NCBI RefSeq assembly: GCF_028649475.1
Contig: NZ_JAQSIP010000001.1
Location: 682,001 to 746,000, forward strand
Length of the DNA stretch: 64,000 nucleotides
From: Curvibacter cyanobacteriorum
GTDB taxonomy: Bacteria; Pseudomonadota; Gammaproteobacteria; Burkholderiales; Burkholderiaceae_C
Direction of reading: 5' to 3'
Made by a program: the position numbers and the translations under genes. The notes beneath the pieces were generated by a model that did not search any database, had not been told where the DNA came from, and worked only from the letters and a program-made list of their open reading frames with translations. Positions 1 through 8,006 of this stretch are shown in pieces; the first letter of the stretch is position 1; each line of letters starts with the position of its first letter.

Positions 1-385
1 ACAGCACGGCGATGCGGTGGATCAACCAGTTCAGCGACATCGGGCCGGGTTTGGCCTTGACGCCGGCCGCCACCAGCGCGGCATCGACGCTGGCGGGCAG
101 CTCATGGCTGAGTCCTTGCTCGGTGGCTCGCTGGGCGTGGTCGACGATGAACTGCATGACCACCGGCGGCGACCAGGGCAGGGCGGCTGCCCCGCCGTAG
201 CGCAAGGCGTACCAGGCTGCCCAGTAGCGCAACGCCCCCTGGTAGCTGCGCTGGGTGTTGGCCGACTCGCCTTCTTGCAGCAACTCGCGCACCGCCTGCT
301 GGCTGTCGGGGCTCAAAGCGGGTGTGAGGTGACCCATTTCGCCCGGGGGAGGCGAAATCACTTGGAGAGGGGCTCTTTTCAGCAT
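1..385 (-). CDS. Tyrosine recombinase-like protein, N-terminal part (cut by window edge)
   Basis: Reading leftward from an ATG at 385 gives 128 residues open to the window edge. The stretch SANTQRSYQGALRYWAAW has the T-x-x-S-Y-x-x-A-L-x-x-W pattern of the helical core-binding domain of tyrosine recombinases, so this is probably the DNA-binding N-terminus of an integrase-like enzyme. The catalytic R-H-R-Y domain would lie outside the window and cannot be checked. A second in-frame ATG at 337 (MGHLTP...) sits just downstream, in the reading direction, of an 8-7-8 inverted repeat and may be the true start. The gene is divergent from the KfrA-like gene, with an operator-like palindrome between them. 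Family assignment rests on one motif and is moderate. Confidence 0.55.
   Translation of the reverse strand, partial: MLKRAPLQVISPPPGEMGHLTPALSPDSQQAVRELLQEGESANTQRSYQGALRYWAAWYALRYGGAAALPWSPPVVMQFIVDHAQRATEQGLSHELPASVDAALVAAGVKAKPGPMSLNWLIHRIAVL
336..358. promoter_or_regulatory. Inverted repeat at the start of the recombinase-like gene
   Basis: ATTTCGCC (336-343) and GGCGAAAT (351-358) are perfect complements separated by 7 bases. The geometry (8-7-8) is the same as that of the repeat at 443-465, though the arm sequence differs. If translation starts at 337, the repeat covers the start region and could be an operator; with a start at 385 it is inside the coding region. Confidence 0.4.
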
Positions 386-435
386 TGAATGTATTTAATA
401 TTACATGTACGATAGCACACCATATTTATATCGAA

Positions 436-465
436 GATAAGTCACGATAAACATCACTTATCGTG
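436..465. promoter_or_regulatory. Operator-like inverted repeats in the recombinase/kfrA divergent promoter region
   Basis: CACGATAA (443-450) and TTATCGTG (458-465) form a perfect 8-7-8 inverted repeat, 11 bases before the first ATG of the KfrA-like gene. A second overlapping pair, GATAAGT (436-442) and ACTTATC (456-462), shares half-sites with it. The surrounding 386-476 stretch is AT-rich compared with the flanking genes, as expected for a divergent promoter. KfrA-type proteins are known to autorepress; binding here is inferred. Confidence 0.6.
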
Positions 466-476
466 GGCAGTTTAGG

Positions 477-1583
477 ATGGAAGCCATGAATCTGCAAAAC
501 GAGCGTCGAAAAGGCATCCAGGCGGCGGATGTGGAGCGGGCTGCCGACCAGTTGCTGGCAGCAGGCGAGCGGCCGACGATCGAAAAAGTGCGGGCCCAGC
601 TCGGGCGCGGGTCACCGAACACGATCGCCCCGATGCTGGACCTTTGGTTCAGTGGCCTGGGGCGCCGGGTGCGGGGCCTGGCGGGCGCAGAAGGGTGGGG
701 CGACCAACTGCCTGCCAGCCTGCTGGCCAGCGCCGAAGCTTTGTGGCGACAGGCGCAGGAGGCGGCATCCGAGGCGGCCCAGCAAACCCTGGCCCCACTG
801 AAGGACGCCCTGGCGGCTCAGTCGCAACGCCTGGAAGAGCGCTCGCAGGCCCTGGTGCAGCAAGAGGCGCTGTGGCGGGAGCGCCAGGCCGGCCTGGAGC
901 GCAGCCTGCAAGCGGCCGAACAACAGGCTGCCGCCTTGCAAGGCCAGTTGGCCCTGGTGCAGCAGGAGGCGCACGCCAAGGCCCACAAGATCGAGCAGCT
1001 AGAAGCCAGCCTGCGACAGGCCCAGGAACGCCGCGAACAGGCCGAAGCCCAGCACGACCGTGAACTCAAGCAACTGGCCGATGACCGCCGCAAGGCCGAA
1101 GAGCGTTACGACAGCGCCGCCGTCCGCGCGGCACTTGAAATCGACCGAGCCCGCCAGGAGGTCAAGGCAGAGCGAGCGGGCCGACTCGCCGCAGAAAAAG
1201 ATGGCAAGGCCTTTGAGAGCCAACTGCAGGCGCTGCAGCAGCAAGCCCAGACCGAGCGAACGCAATGGGAGGCGGTTCAGGCCAACGCGCAGCTGAGTTG
1301 GCAACGCGAACGGCTGGCGGCCCAGGAACAGGCGCAACTGCTGCAAAGCCAGTGGCTGGCCCGCGAGGCGGCTTGGTTGGGTGAGATCAAGGCCCTGAAA
1401 GCCCAAGTCGCCGAACGGTCCGTGGCACAAGCGCCGGTGGCCAGCCAGTCCGGCAACCAGGCCGCCAGGCGCCCAGCGGCTGCGACCAGTCCCCCTCAGT
1501 CGACGGCACCGGCCCCGCGCCGGGCCCCCAAGCGTTCAGCTGCGCGGCCTTCAGGCGCCTGGCGTTTGCGGCGCCAGCCTTGA
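477..1583 (+). CDS. KfrA-like DNA-binding coiled-coil protein
   Basis: A 368-residue protein from ATG 477 (a second in-frame ATG at 486 is equally plausible). Residues about 10-70 (GIQAADVERAADQLLAAGER, then the RGSPNTI region) match the KfrA N-terminal DNA-binding domain. Residues about 90-315 are an almost uninterrupted Ala/Gln/Glu/Arg-rich heptad coiled coil. The tail is basic and Pro/Ala-rich (RRAPKRSAARPSGAWRLRRQ). KfrA is a plasmid-borne autorepressor and possible nucleoid-like or segregation accessory protein; chromosomal relatives often accompany integrases or genomic islands. The divergent recombinase-like gene and the palindrome just upstream fit an autoregulated pair. Function beyond DNA binding is unknown. 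Confidence 0.75.
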   Translation: MEAMNLQNERRKGIQAADVERAADQLLAAGERPTIEKVRAQLGRGSPNTIAPMLDLWFSGLGRRVRGLAGAEGWGDQLPASLLASAEALWRQAQEAASEAAQQTLAPLKDALAAQSQRLEERSQALVQQEALWRERQAGLERSLQAAEQQAAALQGQLALVQQEAHAKAHKIEQLEASLRQAQERREQAEAQHDRELKQLADDRRKAEERYDSAAVRAALEIDRARQEVKAERAGRLAAEKDGKAFESQLQALQQQAQTERTQWEAVQANAQLSWQRERLAAQEQAQLLQSQWLAREAAWLGEIKALKAQVAERSVAQAPVASQSGNQAARRPAAATSPPQSTAPAPRRAPKRSAARPSGAWRLRRQP

Positions 1584-2083
1584 TCGGTAGCACGGTCCCA
1601 CGATGAGGCTGCGCACTTCCCATCGGCTTGATCCATGCCAGTCCATGGGGCCAGCGGTCGTGCGGAGTCCGAGGGGTTCCGTGCAGAGCAGGCCGATGCC
1701 CATGCCAGCCTGGTGTGGCTCGTGATGAGCTTGAGCAGACCGTGTACGCTGCGTTGACGACCGCGGTCACCATGGCGATGAGGCTCGGCGTCCGAGCTGC
1801 CCATGGCGGCGGGCCACGCCAAGCTGTCGAGGGGGTGTTCTGAGGTGCTTTCAGAGTCAATGAAACTACTTTATACAATGTATATTATGTTAAATCATAG
1901 AACGACTTCAACCCAGGCAAAGTGCCCCGATCACCACGCAGTTCGTCAATGTCCCTCAGCGCGCCCACAGTGCGTCCATCGGCGGCTGGGGACTGGATTC
2001 ATTTGAACACTTCTCTTGCGTCCCGAGCGCAGATGTAGGCAATGGCCCCCCCTAGCATGGCTTCATCGAAAAAGGATGTCGCC
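1584..2083. other. Intergenic stretch without a convincing gene
   Basis: Some 500 bases between the KfrA-like gene and the AEC carrier. Short open frames on both strands (for example around 1628-1843) have no recognisable domain and may be decayed remains. The part near 1860-1900 is AT-rich compared with everything around it and carries a palindrome and a possible promoter. Nothing else is seen. Confidence 0.6.
1849..1884 (+). promoter_or_regulatory. Possible promoter overlapped by a 13-bp palindrome
   Basis: TTTCAG (1849-1854) and TATACA (1872-1877) are spaced by 17 bases and resemble -35/-10 boxes. TATACA-A-TGTATA (1872-1884) is a perfect 6-1-6 palindrome covering the -10 box. Such a site would suit a dimeric repressor such as a GntR-family protein, but no regulator gene is adjacent. 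The palindrome is symmetric, so either direction of transcription is possible; the first gene to the right is the AEC carrier about 200 bases on. Confidence 0.4.
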
Positions 2084-3028
2084 ATGCTCTCCACCTTGTT
2101 ATCGGCCATCGCGCCCGCGGTCGTCACCCTGGGCATTGGCTTCATGGCCGCTCGGGAAAAGACCTTCTCGCCGTCGGACGCGTCGGTGCTCAACCGGCTC
2201 GTCATGCGCTATGCGCTGCCGCTGTCCTTGTTCGTGGGCACGGTGCGCACCTCCCGCGCCGAGCTGGCCAGCGATGGGATGCTGCTGGCCTTGATCATCG
2301 GCGTGATGTGCCTGGGCTACCTGCTGGTGTTTGGCGTGGCCCACTGGGTGTTTCGGCGCCCGGCCCAGGTCAGCGCACTGCAGGCCTTGTCGATCGCGGG
2401 CCCTGCGGTGCCGTTCATTGGCATTTCGGTGCTGGGCAGCCTGTATGGCAACCAAAGCACCTTGTTGATTGCCGCGGCATCCCTGGCGATGAACCTGTTT
2501 CAGGTGCCCCTGTGCATCTACCTGCTCAGTGCGTCCGCTGCGCCGGACGCGACCAGCGCAGGCGCCGGGCCCGGTGGCCTGCAAAAAGTCCTGGACACCC
2601 TCCAGACACCGGTGGTCTGGATGCCCCTGCTGGGCCTGGTCATCACCTTGCTGGGGGTGCACATCCCCGAGTCGGCCGACAAAGCCCTGGCCATGCTGGG
2701 CAGCACCACGGGCGGCGTGGCGCTGTTTGCCTCGGGGGCCATCCTGTTTGCCCAGCGGGTTCAGTTCAATCCCGCGGTGTGGGCGTCGGTGATCGGCAAG
2801 AACCTGGTCTTGCCAGGCATTGCCTTGCTGCTGGCCTGGGCCCTGGGCCTGCCGCTGACTCAGATGGGGCAGATCGCCGTGACGCTGTCGATTCCCTCCG
2901 CCTCGGTGGTCATCATGCTCGCCGTGCAGCACCAGGTCGGCGAGCAGGAATCGGCCTCGGTGCTGTTCCTGAGCACCGTCCTGTCGGTCTTCAGCATGAG
3001 CCTGTTCATCGCCTTGCTGGCCCCCTGA
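2084..3028 (+). CDS. AEC-family (auxin efflux carrier-like) transporter
   Basis: A 314-residue inner-membrane protein from ATG 2084, chosen because AAAGGA lies at a suitable distance upstream; an earlier in-frame ATG at 2042 would add 14 residues without a good ribosome site. About ten hydrophobic segments run through the protein with a central polar stretch (SAAPDATSAGAGPGGLQKV) between two five-helix halves, the layout of the AEC / bile-acid-transporter-like fold. Known bacterial members move malonate, malate or other organic acids; the family is named after plant auxin carriers. Next gene, 135 bases on, is a 2-oxo acid decarboxylase, so the substrate may be related to that reaction. Substrate cannot be read from sequence. 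Confidence 0.8.
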   Translation: MLSTLLSAIAPAVVTLGIGFMAAREKTFSPSDASVLNRLVMRYALPLSLFVGTVRTSRAELASDGMLLALIIGVMCLGYLLVFGVAHWVFRRPAQVSALQALSIAGPAVPFIGISVLGSLYGNQSTLLIAAASLAMNLFQVPLCIYLLSASAAPDATSAGAGPGGLQKVLDTLQTPVVWMPLLGLVITLLGVHIPESADKALAMLGSTTGGVALFASGAILFAQRVQFNPAVWASVIGKNLVLPGIALLLAWALGLPLTQMGQIAVTLSIPSASVVIMLAVQHQVGEQESASVLFLSTVLSVFSMSLFIALLAP

Positions 3029-3163
3029 GGCGCCCTGCCGTCGCCTGCGCCCTCCTCCCCTACACGGTCCCACCCCAGTCGGTGCGGGGCCTCTGTGTCT
3101 GCGATCGCTGCCGTATCGCGGGCATGGCTCATCCCCACGGCACGCTATTCATCAGGAAGCCCC

Positions 3164-4840
3164 ATGCCTACAAGTCCTCCCACCCTGGCGGTATATGTCA
3201 TTCAGCGCCTGGCCGACCTCGGCCTCGACAAGGTGTTCGGCGTCCCGGGCGACTATTCCTTTCCCATCGACGATGCCGTGGAGACCGTGCCTGGGGTCGA
3301 CTGGGTCGTCAGCGCCAATGAGCTCAACGCCGCGTACGCGGCGGACGGTTACGCCCGCCTCAAGGGCGCGGCGATCCTCACCGTGACCTACGGCGTGGGC
3401 GAACTCAGCGCCCTCAACGGCGTCATGGGGGCCAAGGCCCACCGGTTGCCGGTGTTTGTGGTGGTGGGCGAGCCCAGCACACGCATCCAGCGCTCCGGAC
3501 TGGTGACCCACCACACGCTGGGCGACGGCGTGTACGGCAACTTCTTTGCCCTGAGCTCGGCCGCGGCTGGGGCCAGCGCGCAGTTGACACCCCAGAACGC
3601 AGTGCAGGAGGTCGAACGCGTCATCAGCGAGGCCTTGCGCCTGAGCATGCCGGGCTACTTCCTGATCCCCGAAGACCTGGCCGGCCTGCCGATCATCGGC
3701 GAGCCCGTGAAGGGGCGGCCGCTGTCCGAACTGACCGCGGTGCGCAGCGATCCGCAAGAACTGAAAGCCGCCCTCGCGGCCTTGGGCCAGGTGCTGGCCC
3801 CTGCGACCCGGGTGGTGGCGCTGCCCACCTTCCTGGTAGCGCGCTATGGCGCGGTGCCCGAATTGGAGGCCTTTCTGGCCCAGACTGGGGTCTCTTTTGC
3901 CACGCTGCCGATGGACAAAGGCATCTTGGACGAAAGCCACCCGGCCTACCTGGGCATGTACAACGGCCGGGCTTCGACCCCGGGCGTCCAGGCCTGGGTC
4001 GAGGAAGCGGATGTGGTGCTCGACCTGGGCGGCGTCATCCTCGAGGACCTCAACAGCGCGAGCTGGAGCAGCGACCTCAGCCGCACCCGCCATGTGGTGA
4101 TCGGGCCGGATTTCGTCAAAGTGGGCGCCAAGGTCTTTGTGCAGACCGCGTTGCGCGATGTGCTGGCGGGACTGGCCAGCGTCTGCCCGGTGTTCGAGGG
4201 GGCCCCGACGCGCCCACGCCCTGCCCTGCTGCCCGCCAGTGGCGCGCCGACCGATGCCATCCTCAACCAGTCCTTCTACCCCCGCTTGCAAGCCATGCTG
4301 CGCCCCCGCGACCTGCTGGTGTGCGAAACCGGGGGCTGCAATGTGCACCTGCCCGGCATGCTGCTGCCCGAGGGGGTGGGCTATGCCGCCGACACGCTGT
4401 GGGGTGCCATTGGCTGGGGCACGCCCGCCGTGCTGGGCCTGGCCCTGGGCGATGCGAGTCGCCGGGTCGTGCTGGTCACGGGCGACGGGGCCCACCAGAT
4501 CTCGGCCAACGAGCTCGGGGTGATGGGGCGCTATGGCGTCAAGCCAGTCATCTTTGTGCTCAACAACGGGGTCTATGGGATCGAGATCGTGCTCAGCGAG
4601 ACCGGCCACGGTTATGACGACCTGGCCCCGTGGCGCTACGCCGAGCTGCCCTACGCCATGGGTTGCGACCGCTGGCTCAGCAAGGTGGTGCGCACCGTTG
4701 ATGAGCTGGACCAGGCCATCGCCCAGTTGCAGACCTGGGACGGTGCGGCCTACATCGAGGTGGTGATTCCGGCCTCCGAGAGCGTACCCCAGCCCCATGC
4801 CGTCGAAGACAACACCTACAAGCTCGACACCCCGAGCTGA
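3164..4840 (+). CDS. Thiamine-diphosphate-dependent 2-oxo acid decarboxylase (pyruvate/indolepyruvate decarboxylase type)
   Basis: A 558-residue enzyme, the normal length for the pyruvate/indolepyruvate/phenylpyruvate decarboxylase family. ATG 3164 is preceded by AGGA. The catalytic set of the family is present: Glu53 in SANELNAAYAADGYAR, the His-His pair at 116-117 in LVTHHTLG, the cofactor motif GDG (440-442) ending in NN (467-468), and the Glu near 474 in NNGVYGIEI. These residues separate non-oxidative decarboxylases from acetolactate synthases. The enzyme should turn a 2-oxo acid into an aldehyde and carbon dioxide in the cytoplasm. Side-chain preference (pyruvate, phenylpyruvate or indolepyruvate) cannot be fixed by eye. 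It follows an AEC carrier and precedes a small NAD(P)-binding protein. Confidence 0.85.
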   Translation: MPTSPPTLAVYVIQRLADLGLDKVFGVPGDYSFPIDDAVETVPGVDWVVSANELNAAYAADGYARLKGAAILTVTYGVGELSALNGVMGAKAHRLPVFVVVGEPSTRIQRSGLVTHHTLGDGVYGNFFALSSAAAGASAQLTPQNAVQEVERVISEALRLSMPGYFLIPEDLAGLPIIGEPVKGRPLSELTAVRSDPQELKAALAALGQVLAPATRVVALPTFLVARYGAVPELEAFLAQTGVSFATLPMDKGILDESHPAYLGMYNGRASTPGVQAWVEEADVVLDLGGVILEDLNSASWSSDLSRTRHVVIGPDFVKVGAKVFVQTALRDVLAGLASVCPVFEGAPTRPRPALLPASGAPTDAILNQSFYPRLQAMLRPRDLLVCETGGCNVHLPGMLLPEGVGYAADTLWGAIGWGTPAVLGLALGDASRRVVLVTGDGAHQISANELGVMGRYGVKPVIFVLNNGVYGIEIVLSETGHGYDDLAPWRYAELPYAMGCDRWLSKVVRTVDELDQAIAQLQTWDGAAYIEVVIPASESVPQPHAVEDNTYKLDTPS

Positions 4841-4864
4841 GGCCCCAAGCCCCTCTGTGGGGCC
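4841..4864. other. Hairpin after the decarboxylase gene
   Basis: GGCCCCA (4841-4847) pairs with TGGGGCC (4858-4864) immediately after the stop codon. No T-run follows, so it is a stem-loop that may stabilise or pause the transcript, not a clear intrinsic terminator. Confidence 0.4.
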
Positions 4865-5007
4865 GGTGGGGGGCCAACGCCCCCCCGCCAGCCTCGTGCT
4901 TCCCGCCGCGGTGGTGAGGGGCTCTTTGGCCTGCTGCCACCGGCAGCCAGGCCCCGTTTCGGCCGCGACACCCGTTCGCCGGCCCCCTTGTTCTCAGGAG
5001 CATCAGT

Positions 5008-5727
5008 ATGAAAATCGGAATTTTGGGCGCGGGCCATGTCGGCTCGGTCATCGCCCGTCGGGCCACTGAGGCGGGCCACGAGGTGGTGCTGAGCTTTGCA
5101 CGCGACCCCGCTGACCTGGTCGCCTTGGCGGTTCAGCTGGGCCCTCGGGCGCAGGCCGGCACCGTGGCCGAGGCCGCTCAGGCCGATTTTTTGGTGATGT
5201 CGGTGCCCTGGGCCGCCATCCCGGCGGTGTTGGCCCAGGCCGGGCCTCTGGCGGGCAAGGTGCTGATCGACACCAGCAACCCGGATGCCAGCAACCCGCT
5301 GCATGTCGAGGGTCTGCTCACGCTGCCGAAAGGGGTCACCAGTGGCAGCTTCAATGCAGCGCGCCTGCCGGGGGTGACCCTGATCAAAGCCTTCAACACC
5401 CTCACGGCGGGCTTTCAGGCAGAGGCCCAGCAGCACCCGGGCCAGACCGCGATGTTCTTCTGTGGCGGCGATGCCCACAGCAAAGCCCTGGCCGCGCAGC
5501 TGATCGTTGCCCAGGGCTTTGCGCCCGTCGACCTGGGCAGCCTGGCCGAGGGCGTCCTCATGGACGCGCCCAAGCGCGAGGGCGCCGTGTACGGCGAGGC
5601 TTTCACACCCGACAACGCGCGCCAGATCGCGGCCCTGGCGGCCACCAACCTGCCGGCCGCCATGCGCCTGGCCAGCGAGACACGCGAGGTCTTCACCGAC
5701 CCGACCGCCACCCGGCCGTCACGCTGA
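5008..5727 (+). CDS. NADPH-dependent F420 reductase-like NAD(P)-binding oxidoreductase
   Basis: A 239-residue cytoplasmic protein with a good ribosome site (AGGAG) before ATG 5008. It begins with a Rossmann fingerprint (MKIGILGAGHVGSVIARR), followed by VMSVPWAAIPAVL and IDTSNP, typical of the NADP-oxidoreductase F420-dependent family. Beta-proteobacteria generally lack coenzyme F420, and members of this family outside actinobacteria and archaea are assumed to use other acceptors. The reaction is unknown. It follows the decarboxylase gene after 167 bases and may form a loose unit with it; it converges on dinG. Confidence 0.7.
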   Translation: MKIGILGAGHVGSVIARRATEAGHEVVLSFARDPADLVALAVQLGPRAQAGTVAEAAQADFLVMSVPWAAIPAVLAQAGPLAGKVLIDTSNPDASNPLHVEGLLTLPKGVTSGSFNAARLPGVTLIKAFNTLTAGFQAEAQQHPGQTAMFFCGGDAHSKALAAQLIVAQGFAPVDLGSLAEGVLMDAPKREGAVYGEAFTPDNARQIAALAATNLPAAMRLASETREVFTDPTATRPSR

Positions 5728-5852
5728 GCCCTTCCAACCCTGGGGCGCGGCCATGCTGGCCCAGCGGCACCGGTCCAACGCGTTGGGGACGATGGGCTGG
5801 CGGGTGCCTTGCCCCGCTTGGCGCCGGCGTCATGAGGACCCGCGGCTGTCGT

Positions 5853-8006
5853 TCAGAGGTCGAACACCTGCCCTTGCGGGTTGCGCCGCTGGCGTTTGAA
5901 AGGCGGCAAACCGGCCAGCAAGCGCTGGCCGAAGCTGGTCTGGATCAGGCGCCGGTCATAGCAGTAGACATGGGCCTGATCGGTCTCGCTGCGGATGGCC
6001 CGCCCCACCCATTGCGCCAGGCGGATGCTGACCGCAGGCACCACCAGTTCCATGAAGGGATCGCGCCCCTTGGAGCGCAGCCATTGCGAGCGCGCCGAAC
6101 TCACGGGGTCGGACGGCGGTGCAAAGGGCAGCTTGCAGATGAACACGCTCTCGCACAGGGCGCCGGGCAGGTCCAGCCCTTCGCCAAAGGACTGCATGCC
6201 AAAGATGATCGAGGCCTCGCCGCGCTCCACCCGGTCGCGGTGGCGTTGCAGCAAGGTCTGGCGCGGCAGGTCGTTCTGCACCACCACGCGGTGCCGCAGG
6301 GCGCCGCTGAGGCTGTCCACCGCGACCCGCATCTGGTCGCGCGAGGTGAACAGCACCAAGGCCCCGGCCTCCACCTGGGCCAGGTCTTTCATCAGCTCCT
6401 GGCACATGGCGTGGTTGAAATCGGCAGCCCGTTTGGGGTCAGCCTGGGTTTCCACCGCCACCAGGTGGCCTTGCCGGGCAAAGTCAAACGGGCTGCTGAC
6501 CACCCGGGTGCTGACGTTGTCCAGGCCCCGCAAGCCTGTTTCGTTGAGGAAGAAGTCGAAGTTGCCGCAACTGGTCAGCGTGGCCGAGGTGATGACCACC
6601 GCCCTCGCCTTGCCCCACAGCTTGTGGCGCAGCGCGCTGGCGGGCTGGATCGGGCTGGCCGAGGCCGTGATCGACATGAACTCGCCGTACTGGCCAAAGG
6701 TGAACCAGCGCGCGGCGGGCACCTCGGTCTCCAGCAGCATCAACGCGGCCCAGGCCTGCACGGCCTCCAGTTTGGGGGCCAGCACGCCCAACTGCACATA
6801 GTGGGTGGACAGTTCACGCGAATCCTCGGGGCGCTCCTTCATCTGTGTGCGCAGGGCGTTCGAGATGTTCTGCAGGTGCTTCAACAGGGCGGCCGACAGG
6901 GTCAGCACCTCGCTCACCGGCTGGCTCAGGGGCGCGGGCAGCGGGCCGATCGGCAGCAGCTCGACGGGCTCCTCGGTCAGGCCGTGGGGGCGGTACAAGG
7001 CCAGGGCTTGCTGGGCCGCTTCTTGCAGGTGCTGTCGCAGCGCACTGCCCTGCCCGCCCAGCTCGGCGGCGCAGTCCAGGTCCAGCATCTCGGCGGTCTT
7101 GCGCGCCCGCAGCGCCAATTGCTCCACCCAGCGCAGGCGCGTCAGGTCGGTGCTTTCTTGAAAGTGGTTCAGCGCCACCGACGGCAAGTGATGGCCTTCG
7201 TCGAGCACCAGCAGGCAGTCGGACAGGTCGGGCAAGGTGTTGCCATGGATGGTGGCCAGCAGCAGGTCGTGGTTGGCCACGATGACCTGCGACGCGGCCA
7301 GGGCCTTGCGTTGGTCAAAGTAGGTGCAGTCCTGGTAGTCGGGGCAGTGCTTGGCGGTGCAGCTGCTGGCCTCGGCCGCCACCGGCCGCCACATCTCGGG
7401 CGTGGGGGGCACGGCCAGGGTGTCGCGGTCGCCGTTCCAGCGGTGCTCTTTGAGCTCGGTGGCCATCTGGCGGTAGAACAGCAACTGGTACTCGGTCGGG
7501 CCTTTGCCCGAGGCCGCCCCGCCCTGCCCGCCTGCGCTGGCCGCGCCGCTGGTGGGCATCTCGTCGGCGAACAGGTCAGGCTCGGCCTCGCCGTTGACCC
7601 AGCGCTGCAGCTTGTATTTGCACACATAGCGCCCGCGCCCCTTGGCCAGGGCGTGGGTGAAAGGCTCGGGCATCAAGGTGCTGAGCAAGGGCAGGTCTTT
7701 GTGCACCAACTGCTCTTGCAGCGCCACCGTGGCGGTCGAGATGATGACGCGCGTCTTGCGCGCCAGGGCCGCCGCGATGGCGGGCGCCGCGTAGGCGATG
7801 GACTTGCCCACGCCGGTGCCGGCTTCGATGACGGCGAAGGCGCGCTCGGGCTCGTCCTCGCATTTGCCCAGGGTCGGGGTGCTGAAGGTCTGCGCCACCA
7901 GCTCGGCCATGTGGCGCTGACCCTCACGGGCCCGAAAGCCCACCGGGCTGTTCACCACATGGTCAAATGCCGCCAGGGCCCGGGTTTCGATGTCCTGAGG
8001 GCTCAC
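5853..8006 (-). CDS. dinG: ATP-dependent DNA helicase DinG
   Basis: A 717-residue superfamily 2 iron-sulfur helicase, matching the usual DinG size. The start is GTG at 8006; its GTGA overlaps the TGA of the ankyrin gene, which decides this start although the frame stays open further upstream. Walker A is EAGTGVGKS (61-69). Four cysteines at about 129, 216, 221 and 227 would hold the 4Fe-4S cluster, and DEGH (269-272) is the Walker B/DEAH box. An Ala/Gly-rich insert (about 150-170) lies within the cluster domain. DinG unwinds 5'-3', including D-loops, R-loops and forks, and helps replication past transcription. Last gene of the tatD-ankyrin-dinG string. Confidence 0.92.
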   Translation of the reverse strand: MSPQDIETRALAAFDHVVNSPVGFRAREGQRHMAELVAQTFSTPTLGKCEDEPERAFAVIEAGTGVGKSIAYAAPAIAAALARKTRVIISTATVALQEQLVHKDLPLLSTLMPEPFTHALAKGRGRYVCKYKLQRWVNGEAEPDLFADEMPTSGAASAGGQGGAASGKGPTEYQLLFYRQMATELKEHRWNGDRDTLAVPPTPEMWRPVAAEASSCTAKHCPDYQDCTYFDQRKALAASQVIVANHDLLLATIHGNTLPDLSDCLLVLDEGHHLPSVALNHFQESTDLTRLRWVEQLALRARKTAEMLDLDCAAELGGQGSALRQHLQEAAQQALALYRPHGLTEEPVELLPIGPLPAPLSQPVSEVLTLSAALLKHLQNISNALRTQMKERPEDSRELSTHYVQLGVLAPKLEAVQAWAALMLLETEVPAARWFTFGQYGEFMSITASASPIQPASALRHKLWGKARAVVITSATLTSCGNFDFFLNETGLRGLDNVSTRVVSSPFDFARQGHLVAVETQADPKRAADFNHAMCQELMKDLAQVEAGALVLFTSRDQMRVAVDSLSGALRHRVVVQNDLPRQTLLQRHRDRVERGEASIIFGMQSFGEGLDLPGALCESVFICKLPFAPPSDPVSSARSQWLRSKGRDPFMELVVPAVSIRLAQWVGRAIRSETDQAHVYCYDRRLIQTSFGQRLLAGLPPFKRQRRNPQGQVFDL

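Noticed and set aside
1584-1878. Small open frames after the KfrA-like gene
   Set aside because: No recognisable domain, no ribosome site and composition unlike real genes on either strand; possible decayed DNA only.
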